Numbered from the stretch's first letter, positions 47,949 through 56,152 are shown. The stretch: 56,977 nt of DNA from an uncultured Collinsella sp. (GCA_902492755.1 CABUNB010000010.1:1-56977); one strand, 5' to 3'. Notes: generated by a model not told the origin, from the letters alone. Made by a program: numbers and translations.

Positions 47949-49020
47949 TGAGTATGTGATCCCGGAGCACTACGAGGATCTCACTCCTGCTCCGCAGCTC
48001 GACCAGAAGACCCTCAACAAGATGGCTTGGCGCTCCTGCTTCCTGCAGGCCTCGTTCAACTACGAGCGTATGCAGGCCGCTGGCTGGCTCTACTCCATCA
48101 TCCCCGGTCTGGAGAAGATCCACACCAACAAGAACGACCTCGCGGCTTCCATGAGCCACAACCTGGAGTTCTTCAACACCCACCCGTTCCTCGTCACCTT
48201 TGTTATGGGCATCGTGCTTTCGCTCGAGCAGAACAAGGTTGACATCCCCACGATCCGCGCCGTCCGCGTCGCCGCAATGGGCCCGCTCGGTGGTATCGGT
48301 GACGCCCTGTTCTGGCTGACGCTCGTGCCTATCACGGCCGGCATCACCTCCAACATGGCCATCAACGGCAACGCCGCTGCGCCGATCATCTTCCTGGTGA
48401 TCTTCAACGCCGTCCAGTTCGCTCTGCGCTTCTGGCTCATGAACTGGTCCTACAAGCTTGGCACCAGCGCTATTGACGCTCTGACCGCCAACATGCAGGC
48501 CTTCACGCGTGCCGCTTCCATCATGGGCGTCTTCGTCGTCGGTTGCCTGGTCGTCACCATGGGTGGCACCCAGATCAACCTCCAGATCCCCAACGGCACC
48601 ACCCGTGGCCTTGCCCCTACTACCGTGATCGTCTCCGAGAAGGAGGCCGAGAACTTCACCGGTATGGAGGGCATCGATACCGAGACCGCTGAGGCCGGTA
48701 CCATCGCCATGACCGATGAGGACGGCAACGCCCTCACCGCCGTCGATGCCGACGGCAACGAGGTCAAGTGCGGCGTCGCCGATCTGGGCAACGGCATGGA
48801 GTCCGTGACCTACGCTACCGTCACCGAGGATCCGGTCAACTTCTCTGTTGCCGACACCCTCAACACCATCGTCCCGAAGCTCGTCCCGCTTATGCTTACG
48901 CTGCTGCTTTACTACATGTTTGCTAAGCACAGCTGGACCCCGACCAAGGGCATTCTGCTGCTCTTCGTCCTGGGCATCCTGGGCGCTGGCCCGCTTGGTC
49001 TCTGGCCGAGCATCTGGTAA
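47938..49020 (+). CDS. PTS mannose-family IID permease with an extra loop
   Basis: A 360-residue membrane subunit paired with IIC. LNKMAWRSCFLQASFNYERM then QAAGWLYSIIPGLEKI, and EFFNTHPFLVTFVMGIVLSL, are diagnostic of IID. AAMGPLGGIGDALFWLTLVP is the best-known family segment. Ordinary IID proteins have about 270-300 residues. The excess is an acidic stretch near residues 235-305 (TDEDGNALTAVDADGNEV) between the second-last membrane region and the final helices. It is probably extracellular and could contribute to substrate capture. It is the last gene of the operon; a terminator follows 66 bases on. Confidence 0.92.
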   Translation: MASNEYVIPEHYEDLTPAPQLDQKTLNKMAWRSCFLQASFNYERMQAAGWLYSIIPGLEKIHTNKNDLAASMSHNLEFFNTHPFLVTFVMGIVLSLEQNKVDIPTIRAVRVAAMGPLGGIGDALFWLTLVPITAGITSNMAINGNAAAPIIFLVIFNAVQFALRFWLMNWSYKLGTSAIDALTANMQAFTRAASIMGVFVVGCLVVTMGGTQINLQIPNGTTRGLAPTTVIVSEKEAENFTGMEGIDTETAEAGTIAMTDEDGNALTAVDADGNEVKCGVADLGNGMESVTYATVTEDPVNFSVADTLNTIVPKLVPLMLTLLLYYMFAKHSWTPTKGILLLFVLGILGAGPLGLWPSIW

Positions 49021-49086
49021 GGCTCTAGCTTGAGGGGTGTGTCCCTACGCGGCTCACACCCCGACCCCTTAAGCCATGTGTATGTT

Positions 49087-49120
49087 AAAAGCCGCGTGCT
49101 CGAAAGAGCGCGCGGCTTTT
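49087..49120 (+). terminator. Rho-independent terminator of the PTS operon
   Basis: AAAAGCCGCG..GCTC pairs with GAGC..CGCGGCTTTT around GAAA; GTTTTC follows. Confidence 0.93.
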
Positions 49121-49204
49121 GTTTTCTTGATGATTCGGGTGTGGCAGACAGATAATGCTAAACGCCCAAGGTAGTAGCCGAGTTTGAGAAAATGGGAGGA
49201 TAGG

Positions 49205-49936
49205 ATGGCGATCGGAGCGCGTAAGCAACCGCTATACGATCAGCTGGTCGATATTCTGACCGAAAAGATTGACCATGAATATCGCGCCGGTGACATGATT
49301 CCTTCCGAGCGCGAACTTTCGGAGCGCTATGGTCTCTCGCGAACTACGGTACGCCTGGCTCTGCAGGAACTGGAGCGTTTAGGACTGGTGGTTCGGCAGC
49401 ACGGTCGCGGTACCTTTGTGACCGACCGTTCGGCAAAGGCAACCAATCTTATGCAGTCCTACAGCTTTACTGAGCAGATGCGCGCGATGGGTCGCGATCC
49501 CGAGACCACGATTCTCGAGTTTTGCGAGATGGAGGCCGATAAGAATCTGGCCGAGCATATGGGATTGCGTATCGGTGATCGCATTTATAAGCTCAAGCGC
49601 CTTCGTTCTGCCGACAACATGCCCATGATGGTCGAACGCAGCTATCTACCGGTTCGTCAATTTCTGTCCCTAAAGCGACCGCTGTTGGAGCGTAAACCGC
49701 TTTACGATGTGATTGAGCAAGACTTTCAGCAAAAGATACGCGTGGCCGAAGAGGAGTTCTATGCGAGCATAGCCCGTTCCACCGATGCTCACCTTTTGGG
49801 AATTGTCGAGGGCTCGCCTGTGCTCGATTTGGTCAGGACTACGTATAACGAGTCAAACGAGGTTGTGGAGTATACGCTCTCGGTTGCTCGTGCCGATCAG
49901 TTTAAATACAAGGTTTACCACCAGCGTAGCAACTAG
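49205..49936 (+). CDS. GntR-family (HutC/UTRA) regulator of the amino-sugar locus
   Basis: A 243-residue regulator. The N-terminal winged helix includes YDQLVDILTEKIDHEYRAGD, then MIPSERELSERYGLSRTTVR and the wing VVRQHGRGTFV (residues 8-78). The UTRA domain shows LLERKPLYDVIEQDF and SPVLDLVRTTYNESNEVVEY. Such proteins (NagR, DasR, AgaR2-type) release DNA on binding an amino-sugar phosphate. It stands between the PTS operon and agaS, both preceded by the same palindrome, which it most likely binds. ATG 49205 follows GGAGGA; frames upstream are too long. Confidence 0.92.
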   Translation: MAIGARKQPLYDQLVDILTEKIDHEYRAGDMIPSERELSERYGLSRTTVRLALQELERLGLVVRQHGRGTFVTDRSAKATNLMQSYSFTEQMRAMGRDPETTILEFCEMEADKNLAEHMGLRIGDRIYKLKRLRSADNMPMMVERSYLPVRQFLSLKRPLLERKPLYDVIEQDFQQKIRVAEEEFYASIARSTDAHLLGIVEGSPVLDLVRTTYNESNEVVEYTLSVARADQFKYKVYHQRSN

Positions 49937-49975
49937 AGTTCGCATCGTTTCCATATGATGATTCTTTGCATTTAA

Positions 49976-49989
49976 CTGGTTACTACCAG
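49976..49989. promoter_or_regulatory. CTGGTTACTACCAG operator before agaS
   Basis: A perfect palindrome apart from its centre (CTGGT-TACT-ACCAG), identical in its 12-base core to the site before the PTS operon. It covers the -35 position of the TATAAT at 50006-50011, so binding would block RNA polymerase. Confidence 0.72.
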
Positions 49990-50005
49990 ATAACCAACCG
50001 AAGTG

Positions 50006-50011
50006 TATAAT
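50006..50011 (+). promoter_or_regulatory. -10 box of agaS
   Basis: TATAAT lies 40 bases before the agaS ATG, preceded by TG. The -35 position falls inside the operator at 49976-49989 and has no consensus match. Confidence 0.6.
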
Positions 50012-50050
50012 TGCACGTCAGAGGATTACTTCTAGAGAGAGGTATTAGAA

Positions 50051-51217
50051 ATGTTCGAGAAGAGTGTCGAGGAGCTCACCGAGCTCGGCGCCCAGATCAC
50101 CACGGCCGAGATTGCTCAGCAGCCCGAGCTTTGGCGTGATACGCTCAACATCTATCGCGAGAACAAGGAGGCCATCGAGGCCTTCCTGGCCGAGGCTCGC
50201 GCTATGGGCGAGGGCCGTCTGTCCGTTGTCTTCACCGGTGCCGGTACGTCCGACTACGTTGGCGATACCTGCGCCCCGTACCTGCGTCACGCTGGCAACA
50301 CTGATCTCTACGACTTTAAGCCCATCGCCACGACCGACATCGTGAGCGCCCCGCGCGACTTCCTGCGCGCCGAGGATCCCACGCTCGTGGTTTCCTTTGC
50401 CCGCTCTGGCAACAGCCCCGAGAGCCTTGCTGCCGTTGCCGTTGCCAAGGAGCTCGTCCACAACGTCAAGTTCCTCAACATCACCTGCGCTCCCGAGGGC
50501 AAGCTCGCCGTCGAGTCTGCCGATGATCCCAACGCGCTGACGCTGCTCATTCCGCGCGCCAACGACAAGGGCTTCGCCATGACCGGTTCTTATTCCTGCA
50601 TGACCCTGCTCTCCACCCTTATTTTCGACACTGCCTCTGACGAGCAGAAGGCCGAGTGGGTCGAGACCATCGCCAAGATGGGCGAGGAGGTCATCTCCCG
50701 TGAGCCCGAGATCGCCGATTACCTGGCTGGCGACTTCAACCGCGTGACCTACTTGGGTTCTGGCTCCTTCGGTGGCCTTGCCCAGGAGAGCCAGCTCAAG
50801 ATCCTCGAGCTCGCTCACGGTCTGGTCGCTACTTCCTACGACACCTCCATGGGCTATCGTCACGGACCTAAGTCCTTCGTCGACGATAAGACGCTCGTCT
50901 TCGTGTTCGTCAACAACGACGCCTACACCCGTCAGTACGACATCGACATCCTCAACGAGATCGGTGGAGACGAGATCGCTCAGCACACCATCGCCGTTCA
51001 GCAGGAAGGTGCCACCGTCTATGAGGGCGAGTCCTTCACCTTTAAGGGCTACGAGGCGCTTCCCGAGGGCTACCTTGCTCTGCCGTTCGTGATGTTCGCT
51101 CAGGCTATCAGCCTGCTCAACTCCGTGCGCGTGGGCAACACGCCCGATACGCCGAGCCCCACCGGCACGGTCAACCGCGTGGTTAAGGGCGTGACGATTC
51201 ACCCCTTCACCGCTTAA
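50051..51217 (+). CDS. agaS: Galactosamine-6-phosphate deaminase/isomerase AgaS (SIS domain)
   Basis: A 388-residue double-SIS-domain enzyme. It converts galactosamine-6-phosphate to tagatose-6-phosphate and ammonia. SIS segments include VVFTGAGTSDYVGDTCAPYL, LVVSFARSGNSPESLAAV, YLGSGSFGGLAQESQLKILE, and YDTSMGYRHGPKSFVDDKTL with the typical RHGPK. That last motif, and the length, separate AgaS from GlmS-like and NagB enzymes. Control is probably by the operator and -10 upstream. It follows the GntR gene at 114 bp and ends in a terminator. Confidence 0.94.
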   Translation: MFEKSVEELTELGAQITTAEIAQQPELWRDTLNIYRENKEAIEAFLAEARAMGEGRLSVVFTGAGTSDYVGDTCAPYLRHAGNTDLYDFKPIATTDIVSAPRDFLRAEDPTLVVSFARSGNSPESLAAVAVAKELVHNVKFLNITCAPEGKLAVESADDPNALTLLIPRANDKGFAMTGSYSCMTLLSTLIFDTASDEQKAEWVETIAKMGEEVISREPEIADYLAGDFNRVTYLGSGSFGGLAQESQLKILELAHGLVATSYDTSMGYRHGPKSFVDDKTLVFVFVNNDAYTRQYDIDILNEIGGDEIAQHTIAVQQEGATVYEGESFTFKGYEALPEGYLALPFVMFAQAISLLNSVRVGNTPDTPSPTGTVNRVVKGVTIHPFTA

Positions 51218-51235
51218 TCGCGTCCCCCTGTAAGG

Positions 51236-51272
51236 GCGCCCGTCCGCTCATAACGGCGGGCGGGCGCTTTTT
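51236..51272 (+). terminator. Rho-independent terminator after agaS
   Basis: GCGCCCGTCCG pairs with CGGGCGGGCGC (one G-U pair), followed by five T. It begins 18 bases after the agaS stop. Confidence 0.92.
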
Positions 51273-51334
51273 GTTTTACGTGAGCTGGGTATAAGCATCA
51301 CCACCGTCAACTGCTTTAGAAGCAAGGAGTGCAT

Positions 51335-52504
51335 ATGAGCACGTACGCAATTAAGGCTGACAAGTTCTTCTTGCCGGCAGGTCCGCAACTGGGCGGCTAC
51401 CTTATGGTCGAGGACGGCGTCTTTGGCGCCTGGCAGGCCGACGAGCCCTCTTGCGAGATTAAGGACTACACGGGATCGTGGATCGCACCGGGTATGGTCG
51501 ATACTCACATCCATGGCTTCTACAACCACTCAACTACCGATAACGATTCTGAGGGCATCGATATCAGCTCGACCGAGCTCGCCCGTCGCGGTACCACCAG
51601 CTGGCTGCCCACGACGTTCACCGATGGTGTCGAGCAGATCAAGGACGCCTGCGCTGCCATCGCTCAGGCGGACGAGGGCCGCGGCCCCGATTTCTGCGGT
51701 GCTCGCATTCAGGGCATCTACCTGGAGGGCCCCTTCTTTACCATGAAGCACGTGGGCGCGCAGAACCCCGCTTACCTTATCGATCCCTCCGAGGAGGTCT
51801 TCGATCAGTGGCAGGAGGCTGCGGGTGGTCGCATCGTTAAGAGTGCCATGGCGGCCGAGCGCGACGGTGCCGCTGCTTATGCGGCCGCTCTGAACGCCAA
51901 GGGTGTGGTGACTAGCATCGGTCACTCCGACGCCACTTACGATGAGTGCATCGCCGCCATCAACGCAGGTGCCAGCTGCTTTACGCATACCTATAACGGC
52001 CAGCGCGGTCTGCATCACCGTGAGCCCGGTGTCGTGGGTGCTGCCATGTCCACGCCCGAGACCTACGCCGAGATCATCTGTGACGGCAAGCACGTAAACC
52101 CTGCCGCCATCAAGGCGCTGCTGCAGGCCAAGGGCTGGCAGCATACGGTGCTCATCACTGACTGCCTGGGTTGCGGCGGCATGCCCGAGGGCAGCTACAC
52201 CAGTGGTGGCATGGACGTCATCATGAAGGACAACCTGTGCTGGCTTGCCGACGGCAAGAGCATTGCCGGCTCGGTGCTCACGCTTGCCCAGGGCGTCAAG
52301 AACATCGTCGACTGGGGCATCGCCAGCGCCGATATCGCCATTCGCATGGCAACCGAGGTGCCGGCACGCTCCGCGCACATCGAGGATAAGTGCGGCAGTA
52401 TCATGCCGGGTCGCGACGCCGATTTTGTCGTGTTCGACCATGAGCTCACCCTCGTCGAGACGTATGTTGGCGGCCAGAGCGTCGGCAACGCCTTTACCGA
52501 GTAA
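51335..52504 (+). CDS. nagA: N-acetylglucosamine/galactosamine-6-phosphate deacetylase
   Basis: A 389-residue amidohydrolase releasing acetate from N-acetyl-hexosamine-6-phosphate. The metal/active-site motifs in order are GMVDTHIHGFYNH, GIYLEGPFFTMKHVGAQNP, TSIGHSDATYDECIAAI, CFTHTYNGQRGLHHREPGVV, ICDGKHVNPAAIKAL and ITDCLGCGGMPEGSY. In this locus it should act on GalNAc-6-phosphate, ahead of AgaS. ATG 51335 lies five bases after AAGGAG. A degraded copy of the 3' end of a related nagA is found at 55231-55362. Confidence 0.95.
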   Translation: MSTYAIKADKFFLPAGPQLGGYLMVEDGVFGAWQADEPSCEIKDYTGSWIAPGMVDTHIHGFYNHSTTDNDSEGIDISSTELARRGTTSWLPTTFTDGVEQIKDACAAIAQADEGRGPDFCGARIQGIYLEGPFFTMKHVGAQNPAYLIDPSEEVFDQWQEAAGGRIVKSAMAAERDGAAAYAAALNAKGVVTSIGHSDATYDECIAAINAGASCFTHTYNGQRGLHHREPGVVGAAMSTPETYAEIICDGKHVNPAAIKALLQAKGWQHTVLITDCLGCGGMPEGSYTSGGMDVIMKDNLCWLADGKSIAGSVLTLAQGVKNIVDWGIASADIAIRMATEVPARSAHIEDKCGSIMPGRDADFVVFDHELTLVETYVGGQSVGNAFTE

Positions 52505-52510
52505 CGATAC

Positions 52511-52548
52511 AAAAAGACGGCGGGCCCGAATCTGCTCGGACCCGCCGT
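52511..52548 (-). terminator. Terminator of the flavodoxin gene, possibly bidirectional
   Basis: ACGGCGGGCCCGA (52517-52529) pairs with 52536-52548, one mismatch. On the minus strand it ends in a run of five T (plus-strand A at 52511-52515). It also sits 12 bases after the nagA stop. Confidence 0.85.
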
Positions 52549-52579
52549 ATGGGTTAAACGCTCAAAAGCACCTTCACAG

Positions 52580-53164
52580 TTACAGCTTGTTAGCAATCTT
52601 TTTTGCCGTGCGCTTAACGCCGGCCACCAGGCCTCCTGCAGGATGCTCCTTCTCGTATGCTAGGCGCTTCTCACGCTTGGCGTACTCTTCGACGATGATA
52701 TCGCCATATTCGTCTTCGATCTTGTCGAAGAAGTCGACGGCGCCCTTAATTTCCTCAGCGGTTGGGTGTCCCTTTTGGACACCGCCGGCGAGCTTGAACG
52801 GACCCCACGTATCAAAGCCGGGGCAGCCGTAGACACCCATAAAGATGGCCTGCCTCATGCGGCAGATGCCATCGATATCCTTGCCGTACCACTTGTTTTT
52901 GCCACCGTAGGTCATAAGGCCAAACACCTTGTCCTGCGGCTGCAGCACGTTCGTGAGCACGCGTGCCATGTCCTTGTCGATCTCGGAGTAATAGATGCCC
53001 GTGGCGACACCGATCAGATGATATTCGTGCAGGTCGGGGTACTCGTTTTTACCGAGCGCCTTGACGTCGAGGGTATCGATCTCGGGGCGTGCCTCGACGA
53101 TGGCGTCCACGAGCTTTTTCGTATTGCCGTGATGGCGCGAGGCGTAGAGGATGATGGTTCGCAT
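52580..53164 (-). CDS. Flavodoxin-like protein
   Basis: A 194-residue FMN-binding-fold protein. The phosphate loop is RTIILYASRHHGNTKKLVDA, where S/T-x-T-GNT is the usual pattern. LIGVATGIYYSEIDKDMARV and KVFGLMTYGGKNKWYG give the isoalloxazine-contact strands. It carries an extra C-terminal helix ending in Lys-rich KRTAKKIANKL. It could act as an electron carrier or quinone-type reductase. ATG 53164 follows AAAGG; earlier in-frame Met codons lack a site. It is on the opposite strand to the sugar genes, so a link with them is doubtful. Confidence 0.85.
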   Translation of the reverse strand: MRTIILYASRHHGNTKKLVDAIVEARPEIDTLDVKALGKNEYPDLHEYHLIGVATGIYYSEIDKDMARVLTNVLQPQDKVFGLMTYGGKNKWYGKDIDGICRMRQAIFMGVYGCPGFDTWGPFKLAGGVQKGHPTAEEIKGAVDFFDKIEDEYGDIIVEEYAKREKRLAYEKEHPAGGLVAGVKRTAKKIANKL

Positions 53165-53320
53165 AAGAAGGCCTTTCAGCTGTAATTGCATCAATGTCTG
53201 TATGGTACCCCGTTACATGGCTGGGATACCGGACGCATCGATGAACGTGCGGGTTTGTCCTTTGGTTAGGGCCGAGACGGGTACTTGCGAGCAAAAAGCG
53301 GTTGTTCGAAAGGATGGGCA

Positions 53321-54202
53321 ATGGAATACGCTCTCTCCAACGATTCGATTTCTATTAAGGTGTCCACGGCTGGTGGTTCGTTTACCTCGATCGAGGCCGG
53401 AGGTCGCGAGTATCTGTGGCAGGGCGATCCCGCCGTGTGGTCCGGCCAGGCACCGATTTGCTTCCCGATTTGCGGAGGCTTACGCGATAACAACGCCATG
53501 ACGTTTGCCGGGCATCATGTAAAGCTCGCTCGCCATGGGTTTGCGCGCAAACAGGAGTGGAAGCTGCTGAGCCAGAGCGAGAACGAGCTGGCGATGTGCC
53601 TGGCTTCGGAGGATAACGCCGCGCTGCTGAGCGATTATCCGTACCCGTTTAAGCTCGTCGCCCGCTATGCGCTTGAGGGGACTGCCGTGCGCGTCTCCTA
53701 CGAGGTGACCAACGAGGGCACCGAGGACATGCCGTTCTTTATCGGTGGACACCCGGGATTTAGGTGTCCGCTCGATGAGGGCGAGGCCTATACGGACTAC
53801 GAGCTGCGCTTTGAGAAAGACGAGGCTGCGGAGCTCTGCACCGCCGTTCCCTCGACTGGATTGATTGACGTGGCAAACCGCTCCAAGAACCCCATGGTGG
53901 GAAAGACGCTGCCTCTGTCGCATGAGCTCTTCGATTTTGCGGAGACCATCTTTGACGTGCTCGAGAGCCGTCAGGTCACGCTTTCCAAGAAGGGTGAGGA
54001 CAAGGGCGTTCGCCTGAGCTTTGAGGGCTTCCCGTATCTCATTGTGTGGAGTAAGCCCGAGGGCGATTTTGTGGCAGTTGAACCCTGGGGCGGCCTTTCG
54101 ACCTGCTCCGATGAGGACGACGTGCTTGAGCACAAGCGCGGCTGCCTTATCGCCAAGCCCAAAGAAACCATCGTGCGCTCGTTCACGATTGAGATCCTGT
54201 AA
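53321..54202 (+). CDS. Aldose-1-epimerase-related protein (LacX-like)
   Basis: A 293-residue beta-sandwich protein of the galactose mutarotase superfamily. GGSFTSIEAGGREYLWQGDP and WSGQAPICFPICGGLRDNNA are the start; HVKLARHGFARKQEWKLLSQ contains the first active-site-region His. FIGGHPGFRCPLDEGE carries the second His (catalytic acid region). FPYLIVWSKPEGDFVAVEPW near the end holds the catalytic Glu region. LacX-like proteins accompany tagatose-6-phosphate pathway genes, as here with lacC 59 bp downstream. It likely equilibrates sugar anomers. ATG 53321 follows AAAGG. Confidence 0.9.
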   Translation: MEYALSNDSISIKVSTAGGSFTSIEAGGREYLWQGDPAVWSGQAPICFPICGGLRDNNAMTFAGHHVKLARHGFARKQEWKLLSQSENELAMCLASEDNAALLSDYPYPFKLVARYALEGTAVRVSYEVTNEGTEDMPFFIGGHPGFRCPLDEGEAYTDYELRFEKDEAAELCTAVPSTGLIDVANRSKNPMVGKTLPLSHELFDFAETIFDVLESRQVTLSKKGEDKGVRLSFEGFPYLIVWSKPEGDFVAVEPWGGLSTCSDEDDVLEHKRGCLIAKPKETIVRSFTIEIL

Positions 54203-54261
54203 TTCCGTTTTGTCGACTCGTATCGCGAGGCACAAGGAGCCTGCGAGATAAGGAGCTAAAA

Positions 54262-55197
54262 ATGATCCTCACCGTTACGATGAACCCGTCTGTCGATACG
54301 CGCTATCAGCTCGATGAACTCGTCATCGACGACGTCAACCGTGTGACGCCCGAAAAGACCGCCGGCGGCAAGGGCCTTAACGTAGCCCGGGTCCTTGGTC
54401 AGCTGGGCGACGACGTTGTGGCAACCGGTCTGCTCGGCGGCCACATGGGCGCCTACATGGCTGAGCTCATGGATGCCAACGGCATTAAGAATGATTTTGT
54501 ACCCATCAAGGGCGAGACTCGTATTTGCCTCAACATCCTCCACGCCGGCAACCAGACCGAGCTGCTCGAGAGCGGCCCGACGATTGCTCCCGAGGAGCTC
54601 GATGCCTTTACCGCCAAGTTTACCGAGCTTGCGAGCAAGGCCGCTGTCGTTACCATCTCGGGTTCGCTACCCCGCGGTGTCGAGGCAGACTACTATGCCA
54701 AGATCACGGGCATTGCCGAGAACGCCGGTGCCAAGGTGCTGCTCGATACCTCGGGTGCTTCGCTCGAGGCCGCCCTTAAGTCCGAAATTAAGCCCGAGCT
54801 GGTCAAGCCTAACCTGACCGAGATCAACGGCCTTTTGGGTACGAGCTTTACCACCGACGATGTGGACGAGCTCCGCGCCGCGCTCGCCTCTGATGCCCGC
54901 TTCTCCGATATCCCCTGGGTCGTCGTGTCCATGGGCGCTGCCGGCTCCGTTGGCTTCCACAATGGCCGTGCGTTCCGCGCAAAGACGCCCGATATCCCTG
55001 CCGTTAACGCCACGGGCTCTGGTGACTCCACTATCGCTGGCTTCGCGCATGCCATTGCTGCTGGCGCGGACGACGAGACGGTGCTGCGTACTGCCAACAC
55101 CTGCGGCAAGCTCAATGCCATGGATCCCATGACCGGCCATCTGGTCATGGACCGTTGGGACGAGGTCTACAACGGCGTTGTCGTGACCGAGCTGTAA
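54262..55197 (+). CDS. lacC: Tagatose-6-phosphate kinase, PfkB family
   Basis: A 311-residue sugar kinase. The start MILTVTMNPSVDTRYQLDEL then VIDDVNRVTPEKTAGGKGLN is that of LacC, the phosphofructo/tagatose kinase branch. VKPNLTEINGLLG lies mid-protein, and the catalytic loop is AVNATGSGDSTIAGFAHAIA with the base Asp in GSGDS. It should phosphorylate tagatose-6-phosphate, the AgaS product, to the 1,6-bisphosphate; fructose-1-phosphate kinase is the alternative. The tagatose-bisphosphate aldolase (LacD or GatY/KbaY type) is missing from the window. GATAAGGAG precedes the ATG. Confidence 0.9.
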   Translation: MILTVTMNPSVDTRYQLDELVIDDVNRVTPEKTAGGKGLNVARVLGQLGDDVVATGLLGGHMGAYMAELMDANGIKNDFVPIKGETRICLNILHAGNQTELLESGPTIAPEELDAFTAKFTELASKAAVVTISGSLPRGVEADYYAKITGIAENAGAKVLLDTSGASLEAALKSEIKPELVKPNLTEINGLLGTSFTTDDVDELRAALASDARFSDIPWVVVSMGAAGSVGFHNGRAFRAKTPDIPAVNATGSGDSTIAGFAHAIAAGADDETVLRTANTCGKLNAMDPMTGHLVMDRWDEVYNGVVVTEL

Positions 55198-55230
55198 AAG
55201 CCTGGGCGTCGGCCCCGGCATTGCTTGCTA

Positions 55231-55362
55231 ACTCATGTCGACGACAAGTGCGGTAGCATTATGCTGGGGCGCGACGCCGGCTTTGTCGTGTTCAGTCCCG
55301 ACCTTACCCTGGTCGAGACGTGTGTGGGTGGCAACAGCGTCGGTAACGCGTTTGCCGAGTAG
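55231..55362 (+). pseudogene. Remnant of a second nagA (3' end only)
   Basis: 44 codons ending in TAG at 55360 translate to HVDDKCGSIMLGRDAGFVVF then SPDLTLVETCVGGNSVGNAF and AE-stop. They align without gaps to the last 44 residues of the intact NagA at 51335 (HIEDKCGSIMPGRDADFVVF, then DHELTLVETYVGGQSVGNAF), about three-quarters identical. No upstream NagA sequence, start codon or ribosome site is present. The differences show it is not a recent copy but the stump of a diverged nagA. It lies 33 bp after lacC and 32 bp before the YhcH gene. Confidence 0.85.
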
Positions 55363-55394
55363 CCGCCAAGGAAGCGATCCGAGAGGGGATTTAG

Positions 55395-55868
55395 ATGATT
55401 TACGGTGCATTGGGCGATATCGAGGAGTATCGCGGAATGCTCAAGGGCCTCGACGTGCTGATCGACTGGCTCGAGGAGAACGACCCGGCGCAGCTCGAGG
55501 TCGGCAGCCATCCGATTCTGGGCGACAAGGTCTTTGCGAACGTCATGGCTCCCACGACGCGTCCCGAGGCCGATGCTCACTACGAGACGCATCAGCGCTA
55601 TCACGACCTGCAGATTGACGTTGAGGGTCGCGAGGCCTTTAAGGTCGCCACGGGCAGCCTGACGCTGGTCCAGGAGTTTGACGAGAAGGACGACTACGAT
55701 CTGGTCGATTCCGACGCTTCGATCGCCGGCGATCTGGCCGACGACAAGTTTGCCCTGTTCGTTGCCGGCGAGCCTCATATGCCCACGCTCGAGTTCCTGG
55801 GCGACGGCGCGCAGCCGGTCAAGAAGATCTGCTTTAAGCTGCTTGCCGACGCCTACTGGGAGGAGTAG
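55395..55868 (+). CDS. YhcH/YjgK/YiaL-family protein
   Basis: A 157-residue cupin-like single-domain protein. MIYGALGDIEEYRGMLKGLD at the start, EVGSHPILGDKVFANVMAPT, THQRYHDLQIDVEGREAF and KFALFVAGEPHMPTLEFLGD are the family pattern; the His and Glu residues likely hold a metal. The family includes EbgC and proteins of sialic-acid/amino-sugar operons, and is thought to act on sugar anomers or as an isomerase; the reaction is not settled. The position after lacC in the locus agrees with sugar handling. A terminator follows. Confidence 0.92.
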   Translation: MIYGALGDIEEYRGMLKGLDVLIDWLEENDPAQLEVGSHPILGDKVFANVMAPTTRPEADAHYETHQRYHDLQIDVEGREAFKVATGSLTLVQEFDEKDDYDLVDSDASIAGDLADDKFALFVAGEPHMPTLEFLGDGAQPVKKICFKLLADAYWEE

Positions 55869-55895
55869 CGCGCCGCTCGATTGAGCTGTGTGTTG

Positions 55896-55981
55896 GCGCG
55901 ATTCCTTTGAGGGAGTCGCGCTTGAGCCCCGTTGATCGTGATTCCCGTTTGGGAGACCGCGGTCGGCGGGGCTATTTTGTT
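55896..55981 (+). terminator. Hairpin pair ending the lacC-yhcH unit
   Basis: GCGCGA/TCGCGC (55896-55921) is followed by AGCCCCG (55925-55931) pairing with CGGGGCT (55967-55973) around an inner TCCC/GGGA stem. ATTTTGTTT ends it. Confidence 0.75.
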
Positions 55982-56042
55982 TGAGTAGGGGGTTGCCGGC
56001 GACGTTGCGCTTGGATTGACGGGCGCGCGAGAAATCGGCAAC

Positions 56043-56065
56043 AAAAAAGCCGCCCGAAGGCGGCT
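56043..56065 (-). terminator. Terminator of the tRNA-Thr gene
   Basis: On the minus strand AGCCGCC-TTCG-GGCGGCT is followed by T6 (plus-strand A-run 56043-56048). The strong UUCG tetraloop hairpin lies 12 bases past the CCA end of the tRNA. Confidence 0.93.
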
Positions 56066-56076
56066 ATCTTGTGCAA

Positions 56077-56152
56077 TGGAGCCAGCGACCGGGCTCGAAC
56101 CGGTGACCCCCGCTTTACGAGAGCGGTGCTCTACCAACTGAGCTACGCTGGC
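56077..56152 (-). tRNA. tRNA-Thr (anticodon CGU)
   Basis: A 76-base cloverleaf. The acceptor stem GCCAGCG pairs with CGCTGGC, followed by T and an encoded CCA. The D arm contains AGCTCAGTTGGTAGAGC, the T arm has GGTTCGAGCC, and the anticodon stem-loop is CCGCT-CTCGTAA-AGCGG. Anticodon CGU reads ACG (threonine). Confidence 0.97.
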
